This document shows, piece after piece, positions 1 through 11,542 of a stretch of 64,000 nucleotides of DNA. How positions within the stretch are numbered: the stretch's first letter is position 1; every line of letters begins with the position of its first letter. The stretch is taken from NCBI GenBank assembly GCA_022578965.1, contig MU400728.1, positions 1 through 64,000 on the forward strand, written 5' to 3'. A program made the translations under genes and the position numbers. Origin of the DNA: Xylaria sp. FL1777. Lineage: Eukaryota; Ascomycota; Sordariomycetes; Xylariales; Xylariaceae. The notes under the pieces were generated by a model. The model saw only the letters and a list, made by a program, of their open reading frames with translations. It had not been told where the DNA came from and made no database searches.

Positions 1-724
1 TATAAATTTATTATAAAGCTTTAAAGCAATAAGTTTAAAACTTTTAATATTTAGCATTTTTAATATTATAAATAATTTTAATAGTAATAATAATAATAGT
101 AATAAAAAATTAAGTTTTTTATTTTAAGTTATTACTTTAAGTATAGCAATAATAAAAATAAATATTAAGTTTATTAATAATAGTATTAATATTAGTTATA
201 ATATAATTACTTATTTAAAGCTTTAATTTATTATTATAATAATAATTATTATTATTGCTTTAATTATTATAACTAGTATTTATATTAGTTTAAAAGTTAT
301 AATGTTTAATATTTAAGCTGTTTTTTAAGTTAAAACAATTAGTTTGCTTTATAGTACTAACGTTAATATTAATTTTTTTTTATTACTGCTGCTTAACTTT
401 TTTTTTTTTGCTATTGCTTTTTTTTTAATAAAAGTAGCTAGTAAAAGTACTAAAGTTTGTTATTTTAATATATTGCTAGTTTTAAAAGTCTTTAAAATTC
501 TTAAACTTAATTTTTAACTTTTTGTTTTTAATAGTATAATTTAGATCTAGTTTATTAATTATTAAGTAAAGTTTATTTATATAATATTATTTAGCATTTT
601 TGTTTTTTAAATATTTTTTTAGTATATTTTTAAAAGTTTATTTTATAAATTGTTTATTATTTAACTTTTTATATTAATATTTATTTTTATATATTAAGTT
701 TTATTAATTAAAAAGCTATTAAAG

Positions 725-1389
725 TATAATAAACTTATTATATACTAATATAATAAGTTTGTTTTTAAGGTTTTAATTTGCAAATAATAATAGGATTTTT
801 AACAATAGTCCGTTAAAGAGGTTTTTAAGGTACTTTTATTACTATGCATTAATAAAAGTCTTAAAAAATTAAAAATAATAAATGTATTAATGCTTAGCAG
901 TTATAAAAAATTAATAACTAAAAAACTAAAACTAAATAAATAACTAAATATAAAAAGTGCATAATTATATAAACAAAGAAAAAGTAAAAAAAGTAATAAC
1001 TTTTTTTAAATTATTGCAAGTTTAGTAAACATTAAATTACTATAAGCTTAATAAGCTTTAAATTATTATAAGCTTAATAAGCTTTAAATTACTGTAAGCT
1101 TAGTAAGCTAAATAAGTTATTATATAACTTTAGCTTTAGCTAGTAAAAAAAAAAGTGCAAAATATATATAAAAGCATTAAGCTGCTTTAAAGGCCACTTT
1201 ATGCTAATTTTATAACATAAGCATTAATATATTTATTATTTTTAATTCTTTAAGACTTTTATTAATGCATAATAGTAAAAGTACTCTAAAAACCTCTTTA
1301 ACAAACTACTGTTAAAGATTTTATTATTATTTATAAATTAAGACTCTAAGGGCAAACCTGTTATATTAGTGTATAACAAGTTTATTATA
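725..1389. mobile_element. Foldback/MITE-like element with long inverted repeats
   Basis: The segment about 725-915 is repeated in inverse orientation at about 1204-1389, giving arms of roughly 185-190 bp around a loop of about 290 bp. Outer arm ends match over the stretch GTTTATTATA. Inner ends match around AAGCATTAAT. Arm differences are mostly transitions (for example CCTGTTAT on the right against CTTATTAT on the left), which suggests unequal C-to-T decay. No transposase frame is visible, so it could be a non-autonomous foldback element or two inverted copies of a longer repeat. Confidence 0.65.
1034..1110. repeat. 26-bp tandem repeat, about 3 copies
   Basis: Three adjacent copies of a 26-bp unit (starting AAATTACTATAAGC) lie in the loop of the surrounding inverted-repeat element. 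They start at 1034, 1060 and 1086. The third copy differs by A-to-G or G-to-A changes and is one base short. Confidence 0.8.
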
Positions 1390-2830
1390 GCATTACATTA
1401 TATATTTTATAAACTTTTATAATTTATAAAATTATACTACGTTTTATAATAGTTAATTATAATAAACTTTATTATAAACTTACTTTTTTTTAATAAATAT
1501 AATTTTATATAAATAATAATAAATCTTTTTATAAAAATAAAACACTTTATTTTATTAAAGGTTAATAAAAAAAAAGCTAAAAACTTAATTAAAATATTTA
1601 TAAAATTTTATTAAAAATTACATAGTATACTTTTTAATATTATTTTTAACAAAAATTCTAAATTTATAAGCTACTTTTAAAAGAACTTTTTAAAGCTTAT
1701 TAAAGTTAAACTTTAAATAAATATTGCTTTTTACTTTTAAACTAATAATTAAACAAAACAACTTAATTAAATTTTTAAAATATACTTAAAAGCGTTTATA
1801 AATTATAAAATAACTAATTAAGAAAACTTTTTATTAACTGCAAAGTTTATATATAATAATGCTATATTTGCTTTAATTTATGTATTTTTATTTTATGTTA
1901 ATTATAGCTTTTATTTAGTAATATATAATTTACTTTTAGGTGCGTTATATAACTTAGCTAGCAATTTATATGCTTACTAAATAACTAAAGTTTATAAAAA
2001 AGCTAAATTACAGCTAAATAAATTTAAACAATAAATTAAAAAATAAGCAAATAAAAAATAATAAAAAATATTGCTTTATAAACTTAACTAGCTAATTATA
2101 TTAAATATATATTATATTAAAACTAAAAAGCTTGCTAAAAAACTAAACAAAAAAATGCTAGAACTTTTTAAAATTTAAAAAGTAATTTTGCTTATTATTA
2201 TTAAGTTATTATTACTTAAAAATTAAAAAATCTATAATTTATTTTATGTTTTATTTATTAAGCTTTATTGTGCTAATAATTAAGCATTACTTAACTTTAA
2301 CTAAATTTTGCAAAAAGCACTTTTAATTAAAGCAAAAAACTACTAAGTAAAAAAAATTAAAAACTTTATAAAAACTTAAAAAAATATTAAATATTTAATT
2401 AAATAAAAAAGTTAGCTAGCTAAATAACATTAAACTTAAAAACTTTTTAATTATATGTTTATTAATAGTGCTAAAGCTTTTATATAAGATTTTTATTAAT
2501 ATAATCTTAGTAAACTAATAAACTTTTAAAGTTTAAATTAAAAACTTTAATACTATTTAAAGTTAAGCTTAAAAAAAAAAAAATTAATATTAAATAAACA
2601 TTAATTTATAATTAAGCTTAAGCTATTATTACTTAAACTAGCATATATAAAATTAAACTATTAGTTTATAATAATTATTTATAATATAGTTGCATATATA
2701 ATAACTTAATAACTAAAGAAAGTCTTAGATTATATAATAGCTTAACAGGTTAAAGCTTAAACATTATATAGGACTATTTGTTTATAAAAGAACTAGAAGT
2801 TCTTAAGTTTAAAAGAAAGACTTAAGAAAA

Positions 2831-4575
2831 CTATAGCCTTAAAACCCCTAGAGAATTATTAGTTAAATAGCAATATGACTAAGTTCCAAGCCCTCTACTA
2901 GAGCCCTTGTCACAGGGAACGAATCCATAACAGCAACTATCAAAATACACACAAACACCAAAGAATTATGCACAAATATGTCCTAGACATTAATACTACT
3001 GAATATATCGGGCATTTAAAATCGGAATAGTCAATGATAGTCACTTTCTGCTACTTGTTATCGAGAATATAAACTCTGCATCGTAACAACAACACTAAAT
3101 TTGTGAAATTGTCGTCATGGGCTCATGTTGTGGCTCGAAGCATTTCTGTTTTCAGGTTGGTGGTTTTTAGGGGCAAACAGACTGGAACATATATCTTCCC
3201 GTTCTTCTCCTATAATATCCGATATTTTCTTAAAGCGACAAACGGAGACCCCGTTAACTGAAATGATAGACCGTATATGGAAAGGGTATGGGTGCGTGAA
3301 CAATTCAATTCGCAGCGAAGAAGTATCACGATGTCTCAAATCCAACTGCCTACACATTCAACTGTTCAGAATGTAACTGAGAATAAGTGTAATGTGCTGG
3401 CACTGGATAGCTACATAGCGTACTATATACTGATCACATCCCTGGTACATCCAAAACCTGCCCGTGCTGAGCTGGCGTTGATTCACACCCGTTTGTTTGG
3501 AGCCTGACGACCCTTCAGCGACTATACAAATTTGATAGTCGCAGACAGCAGACCATGCCCGGTTATGATTAGTAAATAGGACTCCGTCGTTGAAGTTCAA
3601 GAAGTATATTAGAAGATTCAAGCTGTAAATGCTAGCTGTACTCTGCACATCGAGTTGCAGCCGCCGCAAGTTTCCTGGCTTCAACATACCCTGCAAGAGC
3701 CCGAAGAGGCTCAGGAGTGAGGCGCCTACATAGAGTCAACTGTAGCTAATGCGATAATTCCTAGTATACCTATTGTGCCATGGCCATGTGTCGTCTTCTA
3801 GTATATACCACGCGCGTTTCCGTCACGAAATGGTAATCACAGTGACGTGTAAAAGGATTTCAACATTCGGCCGTGAGTGCCTATGATTGAACAACGGGTG
3901 AGCTGTCCTAGAAAGTCAGATACTCAATAGCTGCTGTCCTCCGGTCTATTTGATCACGTACTAGACAGACATCAAATCGAGCATGCTAGAGATAATGCTC
4001 GTGAGCTTAACGTACCTCTAAGCATATACCGGTAGTCTAAGCACATGAAGAGGTACACAGCCATTTGATTTCTCCTCCTACATGTCAAAAAGAGAATAGC
4101 CGAGTTTAGACGATCGATGTGTCACGTCACTTGCAGTCTATTCTGCGGATTCGCTAACCATCTCGAATCGGTTTGCAGTTTGCTACGGTTGATTGCAGCG
4201 TAACACCAAGGCCTAGCCTGAGGCCTAAGTAAATGATTGAATTAGAACCCGAGATGAGGACCAGGTAGGTAGGGTGTGAGGAATTTTCATGGCTATGATC
4301 TTTGATTCTTTTCTTTTGCGAGAGCCAGCTGGTGAAATATGGGGTGCTTTCTTTGTTGTATCTACAAACAAGTAGTCTCGTTATGGAGAAGCAACAAGTA
4401 GCAGCTGGAAGCAATCATTAATGTGTCACAGAGCTGGATCTTTCCCGTAGCAGAGCAACTGGGGTTATATAAGGGCAGTGCCCCTGTTGGCGAGTCTGAG
4501 GCTTGTGGTAGGCAGCCTTGTGTAGAGAAGAGAACCAGTTTACTGAATTGCACGCTACTAGCATAGTTTCTGACA
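2831..4575. other. Gene-poor stretch, no recognisable gene
   Basis: Base composition is ordinary from about 2,880 on. Short reading frames occur on both strands (for example 3,125-3,376 + and 3,358-3,696 -), but none shows a known motif, a credible splice partner or a good start context. The last 110 bp hold the TATA box of the downstream P450 gene. Confidence 0.5.
4466..4473 (+). promoter_or_regulatory. TATA box of the P450 gene
   Basis: TATATAAG lies 110 bp upstream of the P450 start codon, a normal distance for a fungal TATA element with a short leader. Confidence 0.5.
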
Positions 4576-6035
4576 ATGAGCCTCGACTCTGTGCCCGGCA
4601 TTATTTTCGCGGTGATCCTTCTAGGTCTATTCTATCTTCTTCAATTGTTTGACCCCAGGCCAAGGCGTGACTTAGTCCTCGACCAGGTAACAAAACATCG
4701 GAGAATTGCCGACTTTTCATTCTGGAATGCGCCGACACTTGATGACCGGCTCAAAATCAGGGCAAAACCAAATGGCCGCCTCATCACAGCATTCCACCTT
4801 AATAACTCCTTTACAACTACCGATGTACACGTACACCAGGAATTTCTGAGAAAAGCGAAGCGTGCTATCCGCCTAGTTCATACGGATGACTGGATCAACC
4901 TCGGCAAAGTTACACGAACGAGCTTGGACTTCTGTCTGAAGTACTTTAAGGATGTGCAGCCATATATGCCTCTAGCATCTTGTGAGTAATATCAGAGTCA
5001 CTGTTTCAACTTAGTCTTTAGGAGCTTGCATGCCTGTAGCCGTAGAAGTCCACCTAAGAGCAGCTCTGACCGTGTTGAAGTGGTACGACTTGTCAGTTTC
5101 AGCGTTGTGCTTCACGTTTTATTCAAACTCGACCCTTCGGAGATCGATCTCGACGAAGCGAGAAAGGCAACAGAAGCCATTAACCGACTATGGATCCAGT
5201 CCAAGAGCCGCAAGTCTAATCCGTCGTTATATGATCAAAAGGTGCTCCAAAACGCGCTTGAGATCCTGTTGCCGAAAGAATTTCCCTGTGACGATCGCAC
5301 TCACCCCCTGAACCTGATCATGCCAGCCTATGAAACGCTATGGCGTGTCGTTCTCCTAACGTTCACATCGGTAGCAAGCCTAAATGTAAATCGTCGTACC
5401 GCAGAAGAGCTTCAAGACGCGGTTGAAAACGTGCCGCAGTGCTTTTGTCAGAAGAACAACACTGAAATGAGAGCGTTGGCAATAGCAAAGGTGGCACCCC
5501 AAGTCTTAGATCAGTTCCCTGTTCCAGTCGATTGATCTACTAAATTGGCAGCGTTGGTGTTGTACCAGCTTATCATGGTGTGACTAACGACGGATAACAG
5601 GAAGGTCTGCGACTGTATCCTCCGACGAAGCGCATATATCGAGCAGATGGCGACCGCTACTCCATTGCCGCCAACGTGGAGGCGTGGCAACACAATGCTA
5701 CTATTTGGCCTAACGCCATTTCCTTTGATCCGACGCGATTCCACAATTGGGAATATGGTGGCACCGTGAATATTCCGAGGGAAATCACTCTGAGGAGACT
5801 GAGCTACTTTCCTTTCGGCGTTGGCCGGCATACCTGCCCGGCGGCGGCAGGTTTTGGCGACAGGATCATCACCCTTCTCGTCGTGGAACTGACTCGACGC
5901 TTCGGGACTCGACAAACGGGATTGAAGATTCACTTTGATAACATCGTTCACGGGGTTTTCGTTGACCTTTTGCCAACGGGTCGAAGCGATATGGAGAATT
6001 GGGTGTTGGAATTGGAAACGAAAGGGGAGAATTGA
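4576..6035 (+). CDS. Cytochrome P450 monooxygenase (short form)
   Basis: Membrane-anchored haem-thiolate monooxygenase. Model: exons 4576-4981, 5081-5490 and 5601-6035, giving 416 residues. Intron 1 uses GTGAGT and a GAAG acceptor with CTGAC 10 bases before it. Intron 2 uses an unusual GTGGCA donor and an ACAG acceptor. Seen: a hydrophobic anchor at residues about 8-22, an I-helix region with PAYETLWR instead of the common AGxDTT, the K-helix ExxR as EGLRLYPPTKR from E273, and the haem loop FPFGVGRHTC with ligand Cys351. The splices were chosen because they join PLAS to LVRLVSF and AIAK to EGLRLY in frame, as expected for this family. It is shorter than the usual 480-530 residues. It is followed on the same strand by a transporter and lies beside two oxidoreductases. 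The substrate cannot be inferred. Confidence 0.85.
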
Positions 6036-7014
6036 CACAACATACAAAAACGGTCGACCCAGGATATCTTGACCCTTTCGCTACTACATAGTGCGAGGTC
6101 CATGAATATACTGGTAACCTAAAGTAATACCCTCTTTACATAATCTGTAGCTTACTAAAGAAAATAAGTATGTCACAAGTTGTACTGCTCTTTTCTTCAA
6201 ATTGTCTGCAAGAAAAGTTTTCTCACTCTAACTACACATGATGAGTCCAGTAACAAATTCCAGAGAGATTGGTACACTACTATGCTAGACCACGCGTGGT
6301 AGTCTTAGTGGGTGATCCTTCGCTGATCACCCCATTCCCGCATTCCCCCAGCCATTACCCCGGTCGGTTCCAGATCTGTCTAACCTAAATACCGCCGCGG
6401 TGACTAGGATATCTGCAGTGTAGCCGCATCAAGCGTGCCCCATAGTCCAAATCTGGCAGTTAAATAGGGAATAGGTGGTTCAATGAGCCGATCTTACATA
6501 TAATACCCGTGAGTGGACATGGGAGCTACAGCTATACACCTACATGCCTGGTATAACAAGGGCTGGTTTCTTGGGCTTGGAACTGCCCGAAATATGCTAT
6601 CGTGTATACCTATTACCCAGTCTAGACATGTCTAGTGCATATAAACTGTAATTCTTTTGTACCATGCACATACATTAGCTTAGCTAGGATAGCCGCACGG
6701 TAATCCTGCACTTACTGCAGTAAGGTTAGGAGGGTAGATCAGCTAGCACGTCATTCGATGGCAATAAGTCGTCGAGTGACAAGACAGAGTGACAAGACAA
6801 AGTCGCTAAGAAATCACGGTGTGCGAACAGCTTTCGTCCAACGGTTCGTGCTGGCTTAAAGTCGCATATGTAGCTAAATGTGACCTCAAGTTGTGCTCAG
6901 GGGATTTCTTCAGTTCACAATATCCTAATAAATAAGCGTTGCTACCGTCTGGCTTCCGACTTACAGACCGCTACTTGTACGCCCCCTCCGATTCAGTTTC
7001 TCGTCGACGACACC
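6036..7014. other. Intergenic region between P450 and MFS gene
   Basis: About 1 kb between two genes on the same strand. It should hold the P450 terminator and the MFS promoter. No further gene or clear repeat was seen. Confidence 0.5.
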
Positions 7015-9002
7015 ATGGGGAGCCTGGTCGCGGATGAGAAGCAGCATGTGCGGGAGGAGCCGACACGGGGCCCAACCATTGAGGAAATCGTCGCAGACTT
7101 GGAGAAAGACTCTGTTTTACCGATAGATGCGGTTGATATCACCTACGCCCGCAAAGCTGCCGTGCTAAACCGAGCTATTAAAGATATTGGCATGGGATGG
7201 TACCAATGGCAACTCTTCGTTGTCATCGGTTTCGGCTGGGCCAGCGACAATCTCTGGCCCGTGGTCACTTCCCTCATCCTTGTAAGTCCCCTGAGTGTGA
7301 TGATATACACCTGTCTCTTCTCCATAGACTGCGTGTACCGTTATGATCACCCTAACCCGAGATCATAGGCTCCTATCAAAACCGAATTTCACCCTTCTCA
7401 GCCACCGCTGTTAAGTTTGGCCCAGAACATCGGTTTACTTGCCGGTGCTATCTTTTGGGGGTTCGGCTGTGACGTCTTCGGTCGTCGCTGGGCGTTTAGC
7501 TTGACGCTCGGTTTGACGGCGGTATGGGGCCTGATCGCCGCAAGCAGTCCCAACTTTGCTGCGATAGGTAGCTTTGCGGCCTTGTGGAGCTTCGGCGTGG
7601 GAGGTAACCTGCCTGTCGACTCTGCGATATTCCTGGAATTCCTCCCTGCCTCGCACCAGTATCTATTAACGGTCCTGTCCGTTGACTGGGCGTTGGCTCA
7701 GCTGATCGCTAACCTAATTTCTTGGGGTCTGCTGAGCAACTTCACCTGCAACATCAAAGATACTAATTGCACACGGGCCGAGAATTTCGGATGGCGCTAT
7801 TTCATGATCACTGTTGGCGGACTCACTTTTATCATGTTTCTTATCCGATTCTTTGCCTTTAAGATCTTCGAGTCGCCGAAGTATCTCATGGGTAAGGGGA
7901 AAGAAGAAGAGGCTGTCCGTATCGTCCACGAAGTCGCCCGACGAAACAACACAGAGTCTTGGTTGACCATTGAGCACCTCAAGGCGTGCGAGCCCGAGGG
8001 ATATGAACAACGCACCTCTGCTGCCGATGCATTTAGACGCAAACTAGAAAGTGTCAACTTGACCCATATTCGTGCTCTTTTCGCGACAAAGAAGCTCGGT
8101 TATAGTACTGGAGCGCTTATGCTCGTGTGGGCATTGTAAGTTTATCTCATCCTATTTTATTGCAGCGTCTTCCAATGTCCCGATGATCCTAAACCCGGGA
8201 TCTAAAAATTTATTTACTGACAAAAGCCATTTTCAGGATTGGACTCGCCTTTCCGTTATACCATGCTTATCTCCCCTACCTTCAAGCCCTTCGGGGTGCT
8301 GACTTTGGTGACGGATCAACATACCTTACTTACAGAAATAACTTGATTATCGCTGTGAGTAATCTTAGATTATTCTTTTCCACGGCTATCCTCAACCGAT
8401 CAGGAATATTAACTCCAACAATACTTCATGTTAAACATATTCTCTTAAACAATGCTGACATAACTATTCGATAGGTGTTGGGCGTACCCGGCGCGTTGGC
8501 AGGAGCAGTATTGGCAGAGGCACCGAGGATTGGGAGAAAGGGAGCACTGAGCCTCAGCGTCATCCTTACAGGTGTTTTCCTATTTGCCAGTACTACAGCA
8601 ACAAATTCATCAGCATTACTTGGCTGGAACTCGGCCTACTCATTCACATCGAACATTAGTCAGTAGCCTTTCGCAATTCTCTCTCTGTTTTTGTCCTGTT
8701 CTGGCTATACTCACACGTTAAAGAGAATCCCCTCAAAATGAGAGTTGCTAACCCTGAATATTGCAGTGTACGCTGTGCTCTACGCCTTTACGCCGGAAGT
8801 ATTTCCGACTCAGCACCGAGGCACCGGAAACGCCCTCACGGCTACCTCGAATCGTATATTTGGCATTTTCGCCCCAGTCATCGCTATCTACGGTAACCTC
8901 AACACTTCCGTACCCGTCTACGTTAGCGGCGCTCTATTCATCGCAGCGGGTGCCCTTGTCCTGACACTACCATTTGAGTCAAGAGGAAAAGCGAGTTTGT
9001 AA
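7015..9002 (+). CDS. MFS transporter, organic solute/sugar-like family
   Basis: Multi-pass plasma-membrane carrier of the major facilitator superfamily. Model: exons 7015-7281, 7369-8135, 8237-8354, 8475-8658 and 8767-9002, 523 residues. The start ATG has the context CACCATGG; the open frame runs further upstream but without an ATG. Donors are GTAAGT, GTAAGT, GTGAGT and GTCAGT; acceptors are all TAG or CAG. Seen: a cytosolic N-terminus of about 70 residues, the loop 2-3 signature DVFGRRWAF, then GGNLPVDSAIFLEFLP in the next helices, and the C-terminal half MYAVLYAFTPEVFPTQHRGTG, a hallmark of fungal carriers distantly related to SV2/sugar porters. It has probably 12 helices. Its position between the P450 and two oxidoreductases suggests import or export of their substrate or product (inference). 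Confidence 0.88.
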
Positions 9003-9410
9003 ACGCGTAACGGTAGACTCGAATACATTAAGACTACTATTAGGCTTGTTAGATGCGTGTGAATATACGATGCCGACCCTTTCCCGCCCTACTCTCAAAG
9101 GTTGCGCTAGCGATGGCGAGCACGCCTTAACACTTATTAGGAGCATATATATACGTGAGCTCAAGAGGCATGGGCTCATGTCTCAATCTGTGGGGACACG
9201 ATGTGTTCCTATAACTTTGTTAAAAAATTTTTACCTCCGCTTAAATAATATTTCAAGAAATACCATCTAATGAGTATGATCACTGTCTATTCGATTCGCC
9301 TTGACACAGTAATTTGGTTTGAGAGACCATGGACTCCTCGTCATCTACGACACATTATAAAACATCATACTTGCTCTCCGTCTCTTCAGGCCGCAATCTT
9401 CTTGCTGAGA
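9003..9410. other. Convergent intergenic region
   Basis: Short region between the 3' ends of the MFS gene (+) and the FAD monooxygenase gene (-). It should contain both polyadenylation regions. Nothing else was seen. Confidence 0.5.
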
Positions 9411-10899
9411 CTACGCCTTATAATGCTGAGTGAAGTCGTAACGCACAGCAAACGCGGCCAAGGCCATCTGCTTCTGGGCCTCGGGGTTATCTTCAGCCGC
9501 CTTGCAAGCCTGCAGGACGGGATCTCTCTCTAGCAGCGTATCAGGGTCACTATCCGACACTCGGCGGAAGTTGTCGCTTGATACCGGGTTGATGACGTTC
9601 TTCCACTTCTCGATGCGCTTCTCGCTGTAGAGGTCCAATATGGATTCATCGGCCTTGCCGTCCCAGATCCCGGCCAGACAGTCGTAGAGCCCGCCGACGT
9701 CGACGAAGCCTCCTGTGATTCCCATGCCCCCCCACGGATTACATAAATGTGCTGCGTCGGCGGCCAGCAGGATCCTGCCGACGCGGAAGGACGGCGCGCA
9801 GCGCTGATGCATCCTGTACGGCGACATCATCACCATCTTGTAGTCGCCCGGCTTGGGATGGCCGGGCAGCATCATTTCGTATTTCCACGCCTGACGCGCC
9901 TTCATCTCCTCCCACGTCAGGCCGGGACTCTCGCCGTACGTTACGCGATAGAGACCGTCGGGCGTGATTCTCGCGGCCATCTGCGTAGACGATCCAACAT
10001 CAGAGGTGGTGTCGCTTCTTGGAAGCAGCAAGACTTACAAAGAAGTGTTCCGGATGTAGTGTGAAGCTTGAGTCCTTCCAGCCGAACTTCGAGAAATCAT
10101 AATACACCTAAGGCGCATCAGCAAAGTTCCCAACTGCTTCTTTGCCCCCTTTCTTCACCACCCTCTCCCCATCATTAGATCGGACGTCGTGCTACATCCC
10201 AACTTATATTCCAACTTACATTCGTAGCAACAATCTGTCTTTCCCACGTGAAGCCGGGGAAATCGTCTCCAAACAACGATTTCCGCACCTGGCTAGTCGC
10301 ACCATCGCACCCGACGACGTAATCGCCGTAGAACTTCTTGTGGCCCTCGGGTGTATCGACATCGATCCACGCCTGGGCATCGTCCTGGCCAGTGCCGACG
10401 ACCTTGTGCTTCCAGTATATCTTTCCATTGTACTTGGCGAGGAAATCCTCGAGCATGAGCTCGTCGAGCTTGTCCAGGACGAGGCAGGCCATGCGCAGGT
10501 CCTCGCCGTCGACGTCGGCCATGGACGAGCCGTCCATGCCCGTGATCACGGAGTGGTCCTCCCACCGCCGCCAGCTGACCGATGTCGGGCTCATGCCGCG
10601 CCGGCGGATCTCGTCGATGATGCCGGCGCGCCGCAGCTCCGGGACCGCCGAGGACCCGTAGATCGCCGCGCGCGGCTGCTTGTCTAGTTCGTGCGAGGCC
10701 TCGAAGATCTCCACGGGGATCCTATGTTTAGATAGGAGGAGAGCAAGTAGTAGCCCCGACGGGCCAGCGCCGACGATGAGAACCTATGAGTGGTATTAGC
10801 TGCTACCCAGCTAACTCGCAACTATTTATCTACTGATGAAGATATTTCCTACTAGTTGTCTCAGTTAAAGCTTACCTTGTTGAATGGATGTTCCGTCAT
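9411..10899 (-). CDS. FAD-dependent aromatic hydroxylase-like monooxygenase
   Basis: Flavoprotein of the p-hydroxybenzoate hydroxylase fold, expected to hydroxylate a substrate using NAD(P)H and O2. Model on the minus strand: exons 10899-10876, 10783-10220, 10107-10039 and 9980-9411, 408 residues; all introns are phase 0 with GTAAGC/GTAAGT donors and TAG, TAG and CAG acceptors. Exon 1 encodes only eight residues. Seen: the dinucleotide-binding motif GAGPSG at residues 13-18, the DG motif in GCDGAT near 168, and the third FAD motif as LLAADAAHLCNPWGG near 290-304, where the usual GD is AD. No signal peptide or membrane helix. It is tail-to-tail with the MFS gene and head-to-tail with the dehydrogenase gene. 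Members act in aromatic catabolism and in secondary metabolism, so the substrate stays open. Confidence 0.87.
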
Positions 10900-11542
10900 A
10901 ATTCCGAGCTAATGCTTGAACAAACCGTGGAACAAAGGTTACTAGAGGAGAAGAGCAAGTCTTTTTCTTCCTCTTCGGTGATAATAAAACATCCTGCGTG
11001 CACCGGTTAATTATAGCATATTGGCAGCTACTACAGTCCCCGGATGGCCCCCATGGGCCAGAATCCCTTTTTAAAAGAAACTACTATAACTCCACTGCCG
11101 AGCGCAAAGCGTAGTTCGCAAGACCACAGCCGAGAAACTTCCCCGCAGTAGTATGAGTCGAGGTTGGGGGATGGCCCTGCATACCTAGGTAAGCAGGATA
11201 GGAGTTCGTTTTCCAGTTGGCGCAGTTATCATTCTTCTACCCATGTATCTATCTATCTGCCGGTTCAATCTTGCCTAGGAATCAGGGTTCTTCCCCTCGC
11301 TGTAATATGACGTATTCACGATGTGTCAAATGTCTTCTTCTCTTCCTTTGGCTGTCGCATATGAAATGGTGACTGAAACCAAAGATATATCTACCTTTTA
11401 GCACGACAATTTCCGTGTACCTCAGATATTCCTGAGACCCATCCACCACTAAATGTGAAAATGAAGAGGAGTCACTCAGCCTAGATAGGATGACTAGGAA
11501 AAGTCCCAGTATATTCGGAAGATGATAAGATACGAAGTGGAA
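10900..11542. other. Intergenic region upstream of the monooxygenase
   Basis: About 640 bp between two minus-strand genes. It should hold the monooxygenase promoter and the 3' end of the dehydrogenase. No other gene was seen. Confidence 0.5.

Larger units (their letters stand above)
1..2830. repeat. AT-rich, probably RIP-degraded repeat block
   Basis: Almost pure A+T sequence with no usable reading frame of normal composition. The change to ordinary base composition is abrupt at about 2,830-2,880. One + strand frame from about 2,455 to 2,900 is broken only by TAA and TAG. This fits CAA/CAG codons changed by C-to-T mutation, but TGA is rare in such sequence anyway, so it is weak evidence. Fungal repeat-induced point mutation of transposons gives this composition. 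The parent element cannot be named from what is left. Confidence 0.85.
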
